From Rallus limicola (Eukaryota; Chordata; Aves; Gruiformes; Rallidae): DNA of 64,000 bases. The translations under genes and the position numbers were made by a program. The stretch lies in NCBI GenBank assembly GCA_022605955.1, contig JAKCOZ010000001.1, positions 99,480,211 through 99,544,210 on the forward strand. The letters are read 5' to 3'. Positions 48,011 to 61,850 of this stretch are shown in pieces (positions within the stretch are counted from its first letter, which is position 1; every line of letters starts with the position of its first letter). Under the pieces are notes generated by a model, which saw only the letters and a program-made list of their open reading frames with translations, was not told where the DNA came from and made no database searches.

Positions 48011-51000
48011 ATATTATCAAATATATAAAATGGAGAGATGCCACCTTTTTCTACTAAATGTTTCAGAACATGTCATTTTAGAATGAGAATTTTTTTTAAA
48101 AGGGCAAAGAATTAAGTGAAAAATCATAATAATCTCATAAATAATCTGTACTGATACAAGGTAAACATGCTTTATGTGTATAACATTTTATAAATAACTA
48201 CCTATTGTATTTATATTTTGAAAATAATTTGGAGTTTATAGTTTATCTAGATCTTCTTCCTTCCATCCTTTCCCCTTCAAGTCAAGAAAGTAAATAGTAT
48301 CATTAGGTGAATTTAAATAATGAGGTAATTTACAGGTTCCAGAGTTATTCAGGAGTCTTTCATTGTTGCAGATATGAAATAGGCTCTCAGAAAAATCTTC
48401 CGCAGCTGGGAGTCCTATAGCATGCTGTACTTTTTCTGTGCAACAGACAGAAAGATTTCTCATGCAAAAACTGGCTAAAATCTCTCCCAAGTGCCAAAGA
48501 CTTTCTATTGACCTTTGTAGGCCAAATTCCTTGGGTCCTGATTTGGTCCAATTCTGCTTCTGCAGAGCAGGCCTTTCTTATTCTCCTTTTTATCTTTTGT
48601 GATTTACCAGCTTTGTTTGGGCCCTCCCTCCCTTCATTACTCTCTATAAGCACTGTTGAAAAGCTAATCCCACCTCAGGAGGATGTCTTATAAATACAGC
48701 TGAAGTCTCTTCTCACAAGCAGGCTGCAGGCACCAAGCATCCTAGTCAGGCTGTCTGACCTGTCTCCCTGTATGCCAATGGGCTATAAATAATTTATTGA
48801 ATAAAAATACTGTAGTAGTTCCCTCTTAAAGTTAGAAACACGCATTGCTTATTCCTATGTATTCTTCCTTTTTAAATTGAAATAAGAAGAAATAAATAAC
48901 GTATGGCATAGAAATTAGTGTGTGGTATCCCTAGAAATATGAGTGGCAGACACAAAAGTACAACAGGCTAGTAGTCCAGTACATAGAAAGATGGTGCATC
49001 TAAAGCTGTACAAAATGGCTGTAGTGTAAATTAGATATTTACAAGCGTTTTCAACCTGCAGACAAAGACATCTGTCTAACCTATAGGTTATATACACATA
49101 TATACACTATATGCAAGTGTGTGTATCTAAAAATGTGTACTGTGTTACACTCTACAAGCATTTTAAAGATTTGATAGTTATGATATTGAAATAATTATTT
49201 TAATGTTCCTAAATTTTACTTCTATAGTTATGAAACAAAGCCCTTGTATTTTTTGCTTAGTCATCTAATCAGATAATTCTAATTTGGATTTAGCTACAAT
49301 GTTTGTTTTGTGTTTTGTTTTTTTTTTTTTACTTTTAAGGAAGACATGACAACAAAATGAAATAAAATCAAACTGGATTCCAAATTCCAAGCTACTTTGT
49401 TGGGGGGGAGGAGGGAAATTACCAATATAACATAGACTATTTATTTACTGGCTGAAAAGAATAGATAATTTAAGGATAAATTATAAGATATTTTAAGTAT
49501 CCTCTTTCATTTTTATTACATTCTTTTTTATTGTTCATTTTTTTTTTGTTGTGGGGTTTTGTTTTGTTGTTATTGTTGTTGTTTTGGTTTTGCTTTTTCC
49601 CCTAGCTAGTAAATCAGAAATGATGCATCTTTCAGCAATTTTTCATTGACCCTTTGGGCTTATTAAGGTCAAATAGCCAATGTCAATGTTTACATTCCTC
49701 ACCAGCATTATTTACTTGACAATATTTATTACTTGGTAAGCAATACAGATTTCTGACCTGTACTCGGTACTGAAATGAAATACTTAAAAGAGCAAGGGTT
49801 TTGCTGCCTCTACAGAACTAGATAGTGGAAAAAAAAAAGATCAAGTATCTCTCCAGTTACCCACTCATGCTACATGTAGTGACATTATACACAATATATG
49901 AATTTCTTGGGACATGAAACAGGAGTTTGAAGGGGCCACCCGCCACAACCCACCACCTTCCCTGAGGATTAGTTCATGTCTTGGTCATGTTGTTCCCATT
50001 GACATGGTAACAACTGGAGAACCTCCTTTTCCCTTTGTGCTTCAATTGCTGCTAATGTGCAGAACCCATTGCTGTTACTCTGTGGTCCTGACACAACAGG
50101 GTTTATGGGTATTTACCTTAGCTTGACACCTGAAAGAGTGAAGTGTTATTTAATATCTAATGCACAGATATTCTATTAATTCTCCACATTTTGAATGAGA
50201 TAACTCATTAGCCAATATTTTCCTCTGTAGAGAGTTTTCAGTCTGTCTAATTAAAAAGAAATTTATATCCAATACAATTCTAATACTTTTTGCTATACCA
50301 CTTCTTCTGTGTGGAAATTTTTGGTTTCCTGCTTGAAACATGTATGTCCTGAATGTTTTAGGATAGAATCAAGTAGAAAAAGCAGTAATAATTGAAAGAG
50401 AGTATCAAGGGGAAAACGTATCCTCCTTGTCCTGGCAATTACTGGTCCATAAACTACGGACATAACAAGATATGTTGAAGGGATTGAATATTCTGACAAT
50501 TGAAAAGGAAAGCAACATTTTTTGCTCTCAGCTCATTATATTCTGGCAAATCATTGCCTATTTTACAGGTTGTGACAACAGTTACTGAGGCCAAAAATGT
50601 CATCATTAAGTGAGAAAAAAAGTGTAAAGTCACATTGTCATCTTCTTTAAGTTTTATGAATGATCTGTGAAATCAGATTTTTTAAGAACTTTCAGATGAG
50701 CTCATTATACTACTTTAGATGGGAGCTGTCTTCTCTTATATTAAATACAGAGCCTGTGTTTATTGATCAGTGAAGTGAACATATCATTCTGATCTCTTTT
50801 ATTTTTTCTACCATATGTCTTCTTTCACCCTTTGAAGAGTATGATCTAATAATGTAACAAAATATCATGAACTGGTTTATAATTGTATACTCCAAATAAT
50901 GAGGGATACATTAAAGGCACAGCTTCAGAAAATCATAAACTCCTTTCTCACCTGTGCTTTCATGCAAATCTTTACAAAAGTATTTCCAAAACCTGTATTT

Positions 51001-52997
51001 TCTGTTTTAAAGATCCAATCAAATGTATTCATTGCATCTGAAGCTATGTTTAGAAGTTATCTAGGTTTTTTTCTTAATGATACTGATACCTATCTCAGTG
51101 AGAGTTATTCAGTTACAACTATTAGAAGTATATTTGCATTAGTTTATACTTAAGAAATGCTGCTCACTTCTTGTCAGGGAGAAATTCATGTACACTCTTT
51201 GCAGACGATTACTGGTTAAACTTACCTGTCTCTTTCAACATAGGAATGAATTTTCTGATGATGGCAAGTGACTGAAACTGTGACTGCAGCAGTGTCATGC
51301 AGGAGACAAGAGATAATGCCCTATCAAATCACCTTCAGTACTGTAGATTACAGGAACACCCAGGGCTGAACTTCCATTCAACAGAAGCAGTCCAAGAAAA
51401 AAAGGATATAATGAGAGACTTCGCCTTAAAGCAGGATGCTTCTCAGCAAGAAAAGACTGAAATTTATCTAACAGACTGCTGCTTATTTCCTGGGAGATGT
51501 TTGAATTGACTTTAGAGGTTGGTGACTTGTTATTCCACTAGCAGAGGAGAACAGAGAAAACATTGAAACCAAGCTGGAATGAGAGCTAAAGGAGGTGGAG
51601 TACTGTAAATTTTTTTTATTTTTTTTTTCTGGCTCAATAGAAAGCAATTGTCTTTTTTTTCTTTTCCCCAGTCTTTGAATGTTAATAAAATAAACTTTTT
51701 TTAATCCTATCAAGCCTACATGCCTACCTTCACATTTAACCTAACATACAGGTAGTATGGGACACACTCTAATGTTCATTCTACTCTCAAACTTCTCGGC
51801 TTTTTATTGACAAAAGAGTAAAGACATATGTGTGGTGTCCTTGTTTTTGTACTGTTAAACCCTCAGAGGCAATTCCAAAGTGCTGGTTCCGACCACCCAC
51901 TACACTTAATCTTGATTCAAACCTAACCAAAACTTGGACTTTCTAGACAGCCTGATCGTATACTTGAAGGAAGAGGGACTGCACCAGCAGTAAGACATCT
52001 GCCTGCAAAGGGAGGGGGGTAAAGTATGCAATGGATCCTGAATATGATATATAGAGGAGCAACATGATATGGAATAGACTAGATCTAAATCAGGAGTTAA
52101 ATGTTGAGAGGGTATCTCTATAAGGTAAGAGACAACAGCCTAAAAGAAAAAAGAAGGGGCTAACAAGTCAATACCACTTGAAGTCAGATGACTGAACTAC
52201 ATACTTCAGATTTCCTCCACTCATACAGCTATGGAAAAAGCTAACAAATTCACTTTAACATTTCTGCATGCAGTTTAGTTTTTTGCCATATTTTTAGGAT
52301 GATGGTAGTAAATTATTATTTCCAGAATTTTACTACAGCTTTGATTTTGGAGGGGATTACAATCCTCTCTTCATTAACATTTTATTTGAATTACTGTTTA
52401 AATAAATTGAATATTGTAAGTAGCATTCTGAAATATATTTGCATATTATATGTTGAAGTCAACTTAATAAATATTTCAGACTGTCATAAAGAGAGAAGTA
52501 TTTCATCTTAAGGAGAAATAATGTAGGCATTTTCTATTATTATTACTATTATTTTGAAACTCTTGCTCTGTTCAAAAAAACATTTAGCAAAAGTAAAATC
52601 TCAAACAGCTACTTTACTGGTCTCTTTTACTGAGTAGAGATATACTGAGTTATATCAGCATGATTAATAGAAATAACTGTTCAGGAATAATGTTGATACC
52701 TTGTTATTTCTGCTTCCATTGTTTTATTTGTTCTACGCTGCTTAATAATTCTTGTCATGTTATTCTTCATTATTTCTAAATGTGATAGAGCAGGCAACAT
52801 ATTCTATACTATGGGGTCCAGCTTTCACATGGAACAGTATGCCAGAGGGGAATAAAATACATCTTGCATCTATAAAACTAGAAACTGTTGCAAAATTGGA
52901 CTGCTTTTGTTTCATTCCTGTGTCTCAGTTCTATTTTTAGCTGAAGGATAGATTCACACCATTCTATTTTCTTTCTTTGTATTGTCAGTTATTTTTT
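48011..52997. other. AT-rich unique sequence, no gene seen
   Basis: Low-complexity parts include a T run (49319-49331) and a TTG/GTT-rich block (49540-49600). Frames at 48236-48693, 49914-50126, 50899-51153 and 51297-51713 lack domains and are mostly paired with open frames on the other strand. I see no splice-flanked exon among them. Confidence 0.6.
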
Positions 52998-53835
52998 TAA
53001 GATTATGTCATTCCTGAGTTGGAAGGACCAGTAAGGATCATCGAGTCAAACCCCTGGCTCCACACAGAGCCAGCCAAGTCAGAGCATGTGACCAAGTGCT
53101 TTGTCCAGATGCTTCTTGAACTCAGTCAAGCTCAGTGCTGTGACCCCTGTCCTAGGGAGCCTGTTCCAGTGCCCAACCACCCTTTCAGTAAAGATCCTCT
53201 TCCTAACATCCAGCCTAAACCTCCCCTGTTGCAGCTACATGCTGCTCCCTCAGTTCAATCACTGGTCACCAAAAAGAAGAGATTGGTGCCTGCCACTTTG
53301 TTCCCTCTCACCAGGAAGCCATAAACCACAATGAGGTCTCCCCTCAGTCTCTTCTTCTCCAGGATGAACAAACGAAGGGACTTCAGCCTCACCTCATAAG
53401 GCTTCTCCTCCATACCCTTCACCATCCTTGTTGCCCTCCTCTGGACACGCTCCAATGAAGAGCAGGATAACGGTCTGATCTATCAACAATTTCTCCCATT
53501 TTTCTGGAAACTTGCTGAGGGTGGACTTGGTCCCATTATCCAGGTCATTAATTGAAATGTTAAACAATATTTGCCCCAGTATCAGTATGTGAGAGAGACC
53601 ACTAGAGACTTAAGTTTTTCTACTCCTCTGCATGGTTGGACAATGTCTCTACATTCTTCCTGGATTATCTGTCCCTGCTTCCACTTGCTGCGTGTTTCCT
53701 TTCTTCTATCTTTGAATTTTGTCAGGTGTTTCTTGTTATCTATGCATGCCTTCTGCCATCTTTGTTTGGCTTCTTGCACAGGGAAATGGACTGTTCTTGA
53801 GCTTGAAGAAGGTCACCCTGGAAAACCAACAAGCT
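52998..53835 (-). mobile_element. CR1 LINE, minus strand, with internal deletions
   Basis: The 3' end lies near 53000 (GTTGGAAGGACC.GTAAGGATCATCGAG). On the minus strand, late ORF2 is recognisable at 53455-53255 ([29 protein letters not shown]). At about 53458 the text jumps to the RT middle, and after about 53610 it jumps again to the linker between endonuclease and RT (53779-53582, MQEAKQRWQKACIDNKKH...KWKQGQ). At least two internal deletions have thus removed most of the RT. The usual 8-bp tail is missing. Confidence 0.82.
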
Positions 53836-56800
53836 GTAATAATGACTATTAGGTGTCTAATAGCCCAATCTAAAGACATACCTAAAATATGTTTTAAACA
53901 GTGAGGAAAGAAGCAGTTAAGATTATCTTTTCCATCCATGGTTATCAGTTGGCACAGTAATTCTCTACATTATTTCCTAGTTATATTTTCATTAAAATTC
54001 CCACTTGGGTAGAAGAAAAATCTGGTCATTTTATTAATCAATAGTCAGCATCAATGTCTGACCTTTGAGGTGTTTATTCATACTAAATCTAAAACCTCTG
54101 GATTTTAAGGGGATTAAATAGATTTACCAATCCTTCTTATGTTTATGTTTGGCCTTGTAAATTCTCAAAAAAAAAAAAAAATCCTCATTTTTATATATTC
54201 CCGGTGCATGTCATTCAGTATTAAATTGAATGTAATGAATTTATTGAAATGAAATTTTGTGTTTTTCAAGCATTTGCTTTCAAAAGCAAAAATCTTAGGT
54301 TTGTGAATAAGTTTGTTGTAAACAATGTTTTGACAAGATTAGACAAAGATTAACCTATTGCATTTTTTGCCATATAATTGTCAAAAAGATATAGTTTCAT
54401 TGTTTTTTGAGTAAAGGAATGAAACTTATTCACCATTTACTGTTCTCATTCATAACAAACCCATAAAATTGTTCATGAATGCTGGGGTTTTGCATGCAAA
54501 TCTAAATATTCATACATAGAACAGTAATTTCCTAAATATTCATGTTGAACAAAAACTTCTCTGGATGAGCGTTTGCTAGCAATGAATATTAAGGAGCAGG
54601 AACAAGATCTGCAGAAACAGATGTGCAGAACTGAAACAAATGTTCACTTAACCCTATTTTTGTAGTAGCTGTACAGCTCAGTTTATCAGGAATCTTTCAC
54701 TCCTTACTTACCACTTCATCAAAATGTGCAAATACATAGAGCTTTTCTATTCTTTCTGCACACTTCTGCCAGTTACTGCCATAAATTAATGCTTTACCTC
54801 TTTGCCCCATCCCAATGTTACATGGGACTTTACGTCTCAGGAAAGCAAGAAGAGGGTGAATAATTTCATTTCCAAACTGCTAGGTTGGAATTAGATGCAG
54901 CATTTTATAACATTCAAAGCCTTTCACTTCCTTGTCACAATCATTAAGGACAAAGGTCCTTAGTGTGCTATTACTGATGTACAATATTGAAGCATGACAT
55001 TTTTTGTGAGTTTGGATTTGTTTGAGATCAAACTCCTGGTGTTACAGAGTAAGGGATTAATGTTTTCAACCTAGGTACACTACAACATTGATCCACCACG
55101 CAGCTTCATAGAGCTACATTTGACCTGGTTCACTGACTTCAGCAATTTAACATGGAATGTGGTCTTACTAAAAAAAAAAGGAAAAAAGAACCCAATAAAA
55201 CCAACCAAATCAAACCCTCAAAAAAACCAAGCCACTGAATAAATTAAGTACACATAGAGTAAAATTCAAATGAACTGAAAGAGGAGTAGAGAAATGAAAT
55301 TATAAATGGCAATTTTCTTGCCTGCATAAAGTTTATTTACTTTCTATTTTACCTCTGAAGTATAATATTTTTTGTTTTAGAAAAATTTTAGAAATGTACT
55401 GCAAAAAAAAAAACAACAGGGTAACAAGGTGGGGGTTTTTTACTATGTCTTCCCATTTTGTGAGTATTTTAACACGATTCTGTCTCTATAGTTTCTTTAA
55501 ATACTACTGAATGATATAAAACAATTGCTTTTCTATCACATTTCAGTGTTACTATTTCAGATTGTCCCCTGTACATAAAACCTGTAATTATTCCTTTCAT
55601 ATTTTCATTTGCTGCAGATTCAGTTAAAATTATAATGGCATTTTGTAGTATGAAAGCACATTTGCATTTCACAGTCTGATCAGCTCTGAGAATTTTCTGC
55701 ACTTTACCAAATTACTTTTTCATGGTACTGTCTGCATAACCAGAATTTTTCACATAATGATTTTAAGGTATATGATTGCATTTAAAAAAAACCCCAAACT
55801 TATTACAATACAAGAGGATTTAATATGATTCTCTTAGTGTATATTTTAAATTATTTATAAGAATTGAGGGCTATACTTTTAAAAAGATGCAGATCATACG
55901 TCCTAGAAACACATTGACACTATTAAGATTGGAGGTGATTAAATATTTTATTTGCTATTTCACTTTTGAGGATACCAAGAAGCTCTATTAATCTATTACA
56001 AATGCAGATTTTTATCCTACTTTTAAACTGTATACTTTCAGCCAGGGGACTGCTGCTCTTGTCAATAAACAAAACCTAGACCAAATTTTTCACTGCAATC
56101 TGTCCATCATATCCCTTATAGAAATCAATACAATATTCCTTACAGAAAATGCTTAAAAGCTTTATGATAGGAATTAAAGATAAGTCAGTATTTTTATTTA
56201 ACTGTAGTTTTCAGAACAACCTAACAATATTATACTCATGAAAGGCTAAGCTTTGATCTTACAAACTCCCCGGGTATCTGCTCACTTTAGTTATAAACAG
56301 CCTCATTTAAAACCTCAGAGGTTTTGCAAAACAAACCCAAAAAAACCCCAAGGAAAAACCACCCCCAAACCCCACAACTAAACAGACAATTTGAGTGGAA
56401 TCATTGTAAAGATTTTGCGTACATACTCTGACACTATTAACTCTTTTTGTAATTCATTGTAAAGAGTCAACCATTAAGAAGAAAATTTAGTTTCTCCTTC
56501 CTTAGATAGTGTTTGCATTAGTTTATTTTTAGCATGGAGTATAAAGGTACATTGTGCCAAGCCACAAGATCTAAACAAAGCAATTGCTGGAAAATTTAAA
56601 AAGGCAGCATGAAATGCAAGAGAAGAGCTCAATTTATTTAATCATGCCTAGGGGTTGCAAAGTCACCCTACAGACTGAATGATTGTTTACAAATAGATTT
56701 TGACAGGTAATTTCACTGAATACTCCACCCACATTTTAAATATATGGGTCCAGTCTTATGTCCAATGAAATCAACCTGCAGTTTGCTGTTGATTAGAACA

Positions 56801-57638
56801 GGAATGTGGCTCACATGCTTCTAAGAGCAGGGGAGAGTGAGCAGATGGGGGGCATATCAAATTGTTGAGCATCACAGATAAGCTGTAGGGATCACAATCC
56901 TTGTTCTTGCCTGTTCACTTCAGGCTGATATGGAATGCACAGTGGATTTGGGAACACTGCTCAGGCCTGCCTACATATAAATCACATTTCAAAACTAGGT
57001 GAAAAAATTAAAAAAAGAAAAAATAGGAAAACACAGGAAATCTATATGAGGTGTCCTCATAGAGCAGCTGCAGTAAAAAGGCACAAATTGCAGGACTAAA
57101 TGTATTTAAAAAAAAATACCAGACAAAGGAAGCACATCCTCTGTCTTCCATTTCCTGGTTGCTGGGGTGTGTCATGTCTGCTTCATCCTCTCCTAGTTAC
57201 TAGGGTGATTCAATGGACTTTTACCTTCCCAATCGAGTCCTGTAACAGGCCAGTTGACATAGTGGTGGCAGGGAGGCAATTGTCTCCACTCAGCGCCAGA
57301 CACACCAGTCCCCACACTCCTGCTGCAGTAGGTGGAAATGTAATTTCTGTTTTTACAGATGTGTTTCTGGTACTTGATGTCTCCTCTTCAGCTATGTAAA
57401 AACCAAGCCATGGGTTTTGAGCTGAAATGCAACTTTTATCTAGAAGGGGTGGGGGGAGGAGTGAGGGAGACGAGGAACAACAGAATTAAAAATGGTGAGA
57501 ACAAATTTTAAAGAGGGAAAAAAATATGGAACTTTAAAAAAGTTGATATTTTCTTTTAAGTCCTCTAACAATGAAACCTATTCTGCACTCATAGCCCAAA
57601 AAAATTCTACTGCAATTTATATTTAGTGGCTATTGAAT

Positions 57639-57663
57639 TACATCTATAATTAATATAGATGTA
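57639..57663 (+). repeat. Inverted repeat, 10-bp arms, 5-base loop
   Basis: TACATCTATA and TATAGATGTA flank ATTAA. The arms are perfect but AT-rich. No terminator or RNA function is implied in this eukaryotic context. Confidence 0.7.
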
Positions 57664-58964
57664 TAATGTGAGTAAGATTTAAAATGCCAGCATTTAAATG
57701 GCAGAAAATGTAACATGCATTTTAAATTTCATTCTTATTCTGTTTTAATATAAAGATGTTTGTTTTATTAAAATATATCTTGAGGCTCTATTGAGACATA
57801 TATCTGATTTCCACAAGTTTTGACAGTAGAGCTCATCTCAAGATTGAAGAGCAAACACTGACTGACTTGTTCCTAAAAAATTTAGTTTCTCACAACCCTA
57901 GAATTGGCTGCCTTCTCTACTTAATGGGCTCGGGGAGATACTATGGTTTATTTTGTGAGCATACAAAATGAAACTACGGACCCTTGGTGGAAAGGTATCT
58001 GGATTCCCCCAGACCCCCTCAGATGAATAAAGTAATGTTTCAGGTTGGCTTTTACTTTTTTTAATGTGTAAGATAAAACATATTAGTTCACTTCCACTGC
58101 TTGACGAGATTTTTGTGCTGATGTACTGTAGAACTACACTGACACCAGTATCCCCCACAATAGTTTGGTTTTATGCAGGTCTTGCAGTATCCAGTAACAG
58201 ACCCTAATGCTTATTATTTACTATAATAAATAGAATTTTAAGTTAAAAAATCTAACTGTAGGAGGAGTTAACAGAGGTATAGGTCACTTCACTCCCCTAC
58301 ACGGATTATCATTATTGGTTGAAAAAACTATAACTTATTATATATTAAAAGGAATTTTCTTCATAGTCTTATACTTTCCCTTGGCAATAATAATTAATAG
58401 CAATAATTGCTGAACATTATTTTCCATTATTCCAGAAATTATATCCAAAACTCAATGAAGTCTGTGGAAATTCTTTCATGAATGGATAATGACTCAGATC
58501 CTAGGTTAGACAACAGGTTTCCTCTGGTGGTAAACAAGTATTGTGACTTTTCCTCTTAGTCTCCAGTGCAACAGGATAAAAGAGAAGTATCACTGCCTTT
58601 CACTTCTGCTGGTAACACACAGCTCTAACTTAAGTATTTAGGGATTTTATTCACTGCAGGTGACATTTTGATATCTAATTAAATTGTTCTTTAGAGAAAG
58701 AACATCATAAAGCTGGCTTCAAAAGACCATGAACCTTATTAGTTAAGTACTTGCTCTTTAAAAAGTGCATATTTTATGACACAAAAGTGTTGGGGGGTAT
58801 ACTTTCAGTACAAATGAATTTCTGATTTGAATTTGCCAAACTGCTCAAAAGGCTACAGACAGTAGCTCATATGCTATATCCAGGTTGTTGTCAGAGTGTA
58901 TTATTTCAGAACAAATAGCCATCAAAGCAATGTCATTTTCCTGATTAAACATTTTTTCTATTTA

Positions 58965-58984
58965 ATGATATTGTACAATATCAT
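58965..58984. repeat. Perfect 20-bp palindrome
   Basis: ATGATATTGTACAATATCAT equals its own reverse complement, with no spacer. It lies alone in AT-rich DNA. Confidence 0.85.
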
Positions 58985-59369
58985 CACCCCATTACATTTC
59001 ATTTATATATATATTTTTTTTTTATATAAGAGAATCCCATTAAGTTTGTTTAAATAATCTGTAAAATCCAGCAGAATGTTGATTTTCCAATAGTTCACCC
59101 AGGAGAATTTAGGCCACAAGAAAGATTTATTTGTTCAAAAGCTGTCAAAAAGAAAAATATTCTGTTCAAAGATATATGAAAGATAAGACACCAAGGGGAA
59201 GATTACAGTACCGTCACTAATTCATTGGCCTTCCACCTCTCATGCTAGCTTTTATTAAATGTGTAATCCAAATAAAGATAAAACTATTTTTTTTGCTATT
59301 TTCAGACAAAGCAATCACAGACTCCTTAACTTCCTCAGAAGCCTTGTATTTGCAGACTTATTAGATATT

Positions 59370-59587
59370 TTATGAAGAAATTCTTTCCTGTGAGGACAGT
59401 GGGGCGCTGGCACAGGCTGCACAGAGAAGCTGTGGCTGCCCCATCCCTGGCAGTGTGCAAGGCCAGGTTGGATGGGGCTTTGGTCAAACTGGTCTAGTGG
59501 AGGGTGTCCCTGCCCATGGCAGAGGGGGTGGAGCTAGATGGTCCTTAAGGTCCCTTACAACCCAAACTGTTCTGTGATTCTATGATT
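59370..59587 (+). mobile_element. CR1 LINE 3' fragment, 218 bp
   Basis: The text runs from the last ORF2 codons (AAATTCTTTCCTGTGAGGACAG, CACAGGCTGC) through GGCAGTGTGCAAGGCCAGGTTGG and GGTCCTTAAGGTCCCTTACAACCC to the tail TTCTGTGATTCTATGATT. It is well preserved and strongly 5'-truncated. Confidence 0.9.
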
Positions 59588-59892
59588 TAACAAAATCAGA
59601 ATTCAGTATTTACTTTCCATTCCTTCTGAACTCATACTGTCCCTCTTTTTTTCTTTTTGTTAAGTCTATGGACTTTTACTGGGAAAAAAAGAATGATTTA
59701 TTACATTCAAAGGGTTTTATTTCCGTGTTGATCTGACGGGTTCTTTTGGGGCATCCAAAACACTTTGGAGAACATAGGTCAATCTCTCATATTTTCATAC
59801 AAAGAAAGTTGAAATCTATAGATAAATTCAGATTCTTTATTTATATGCAGATTTAGATCTAGGGTTTATCTTCTGGCATAAATCCATCACAG

Positions 59893-60019
59893 GAATGGTT
59901 CAAGGTCAGGCTGGATGGGGCTCTTAGTAACCTGATCTAGTTGAAGATGTCCCTGCTCATTGCAGGTGGGTTGGTCTTCAAAGGTCCCTTCCAACCCAAA
60001 CTATTCTATAATTCTGTTA
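59893..60019 (+). mobile_element. CR1 LINE 3' fragment, about 127 bp
   Basis: GGTTCAAGGTCAGGCTGGATGGGGCT, AAGGTCCCTTCCAACCC and the tail ATTCTATAATTCTGTTA identify it. It lies only about 300 bp from the copy at 59370 in the same orientation, but its text overlaps that copy's 3' UTR, so it is a separate insertion. Confidence 0.85.
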
Positions 60020-61361
60020 TCAAAGACTTCTAATACTTTAGGTGTCTTATGACATATATTGAACTGCTTTTTTTCTCTTTCAGAAAATATATATCAAATA
60101 TCTAGCTTCTGGCAGAGACAGTAATAGATCAGAGCAATCTTCCACATTTTCTGTGATAATCCTAATGCAGCATATCTGAATAAATGTTGTCTTCATTTGA
60201 ATCCCCAAATGTTACTCTGTGTTATAACTATCTAGACAACTTCTCTTTTCTACCTTTGTGCATTTGACACTAACGTGTTACTTAAACCCTCTCACTCTCT
60301 TCTACATCAGCTCATTTTTCAGATTTCAATCCATTTATCTAATTTAGCAAGCTTGTGCTGATTGTAGATCCTACAGCTGTTATCCTGCTTACTCTGCAGA
60401 TGAAAATGAAAATTCAAATATTGCAGAGTTAAGTTTAAAATTTTTCTAAAAACTACTGTTTATGTTTTTAAAATTATTATTTTGGGGGTTTTGTTTCCAA
60501 ATCATTTGGGGTTTGTGTTTTTGAGTTTTTTTCTCATACTCACACAATTATTCAAATAAATTAAAATAAATTATAACTATGGATATAAGGCTTTTTTTGG
60601 GAGTAGGATTTGTTCTAATAAAGTCTAGCTCAGGGTGTCTCAAAATGCACTGAAGTGTTTTTCCTCTGTATTGCATCCATTCAATGGCACTGCTGATGAA
60701 AGATCTTACAGTACAGGTAAATCACAGTCAGTTGCTCACTGGGGAAAAAAATACTACTTGTCACAGTGACTGTGCTTTTATTTATTCAGAAGCACCATAA
60801 TCAGAAGGGAAATTGCAGCAAACAAATCTGCCTCTTCCTAAGACCTTAAGTCTAAAAAGTTCACTGTCAGCAACTCACCCTAGTTTTGTCAGCCAAGTGC
60901 ACATTTTTGAGTTATTTTTGTTTATTTTTGGAATAGACATGCAGGGTTAAAAGTCTAATCCCATGGTCAGTAATACATGCTTAAAGAAGAATACAAGCAA
61001 AAGAAAGTGTTTACTATAGTAAACTGTGTCTTCAGCCACTCTGATGCTTTGCCGAGTCAGGTGTGTTAGTTCTGTGGATAGTAACCTTCAATGGGTTCCA
61101 CATCCATGCATTTGTCTATTTGCCTTTTTGAGCTCAGCTGTAATTTTTTCTTATACTGTAGCTGCAAGTTTTACAGTTATTGTAAAAGGTTGAAGAGAGG
61201 AAAATGAGGTGCATTGACCCTGGCAGGCCATGTGTTCCCCCAAAGCCACTCTATCACTCCCCCTCCTCAGCTGGACAGGGGAGAGAAAATACAATGAAAG
61301 GCTCATGGTTTGAGGTAAGAACAGCAAGACATCACTCACCAGATACAAACACAGGCAAAAC
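60020..61361. other. AT-rich unique sequence, no gene seen
   Basis: No domain, repeat end or RNA gene is visible. The G/T-rich patch at 60480-60535 is low complexity. Confidence 0.6.
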
Positions 61362-61850
61362 AGAATCACAGAACCACACAATTATAGGGGTTGGAAGGAA
61401 CGTCTGGAGATCATCTAGCCCAAACTCCCTGCCAAAGCAGTATCACCTAGAACAGGCTGAACAGAACAGCATTCAGGTCGGTTTTGAATGTCTCCAGAGA
61501 AGGAGACTCCATAACCTCTATGTACAGCCTATTCCAGTGCTCTGCCACCTCCACAGTAAAGAAGTTCTTCCTCATGCTTAGGTGGAACTTCCTACATTCA
61601 AGTTTGTGCCCATCACCCCTTGTCTTGTCACTGGGTATCACTGAAAAAAGACTGACCCCATCCTCCCAACCTCCACCTCTCAAGAATTTATAAGCATTGA
61701 TTAGATCCCCCCCCTCAGTCTTCTCTAGGCTAAAATATCCAATGTCCCTCAGCCTCTCATCATAATAGATGTTCTAGTCCCATAATCATATTTGTAGCCC
61801 TTTTTGGTACCCTCTCCGGGAGCTCCCCATTCTTCTTAAACCAGGGAGCG
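61362..61850 (-). mobile_element. CR1 LINE, minus strand, 3' portion
   Basis: The 3' end near 61362 reads on the minus strand GTTCTGTGATTCTG after GGTTGGAAGGAACG-type text. The 78-aa minus-strand frame at 61683-61447 shows SDKTRGDGHKLECRKFHLSMRKNFFTVEVAEHWNRLYIEVMESPSLETFK, which is the ORF2 C-terminus. Further upstream the text (61730-61850) becomes diverged late ORF2. The boundary at 61850 is approximate. Confidence 0.85.

Larger units (their letters stand above)
53836..59369. other. AT-rich unique sequence, possibly with conserved non-coding parts
   Basis: There is no gene or repeat terminus. Two blocks (about 54430-54620 and 56500-56720) are complex AT-rich DNA with TGCAAAT- and ATTTGCAT/ATTCAT-type motifs and no long homopolymers, which is a common look for vertebrate conserved non-coding elements. 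This is impression only. A GC-richer block at 57110-57400 holds a 99-codon frame with no recognised domain. A 20-bp palindrome is at 58965-58984 and a 10-bp-stem hairpin at 57639-57663. Confidence 0.45.

Noticed and set aside
57100..57399. 99-codon frame as a possible exon
   Set aside because: No domain, no clear splice borders on both sides and no conserved neighbour. Left as unannotated.
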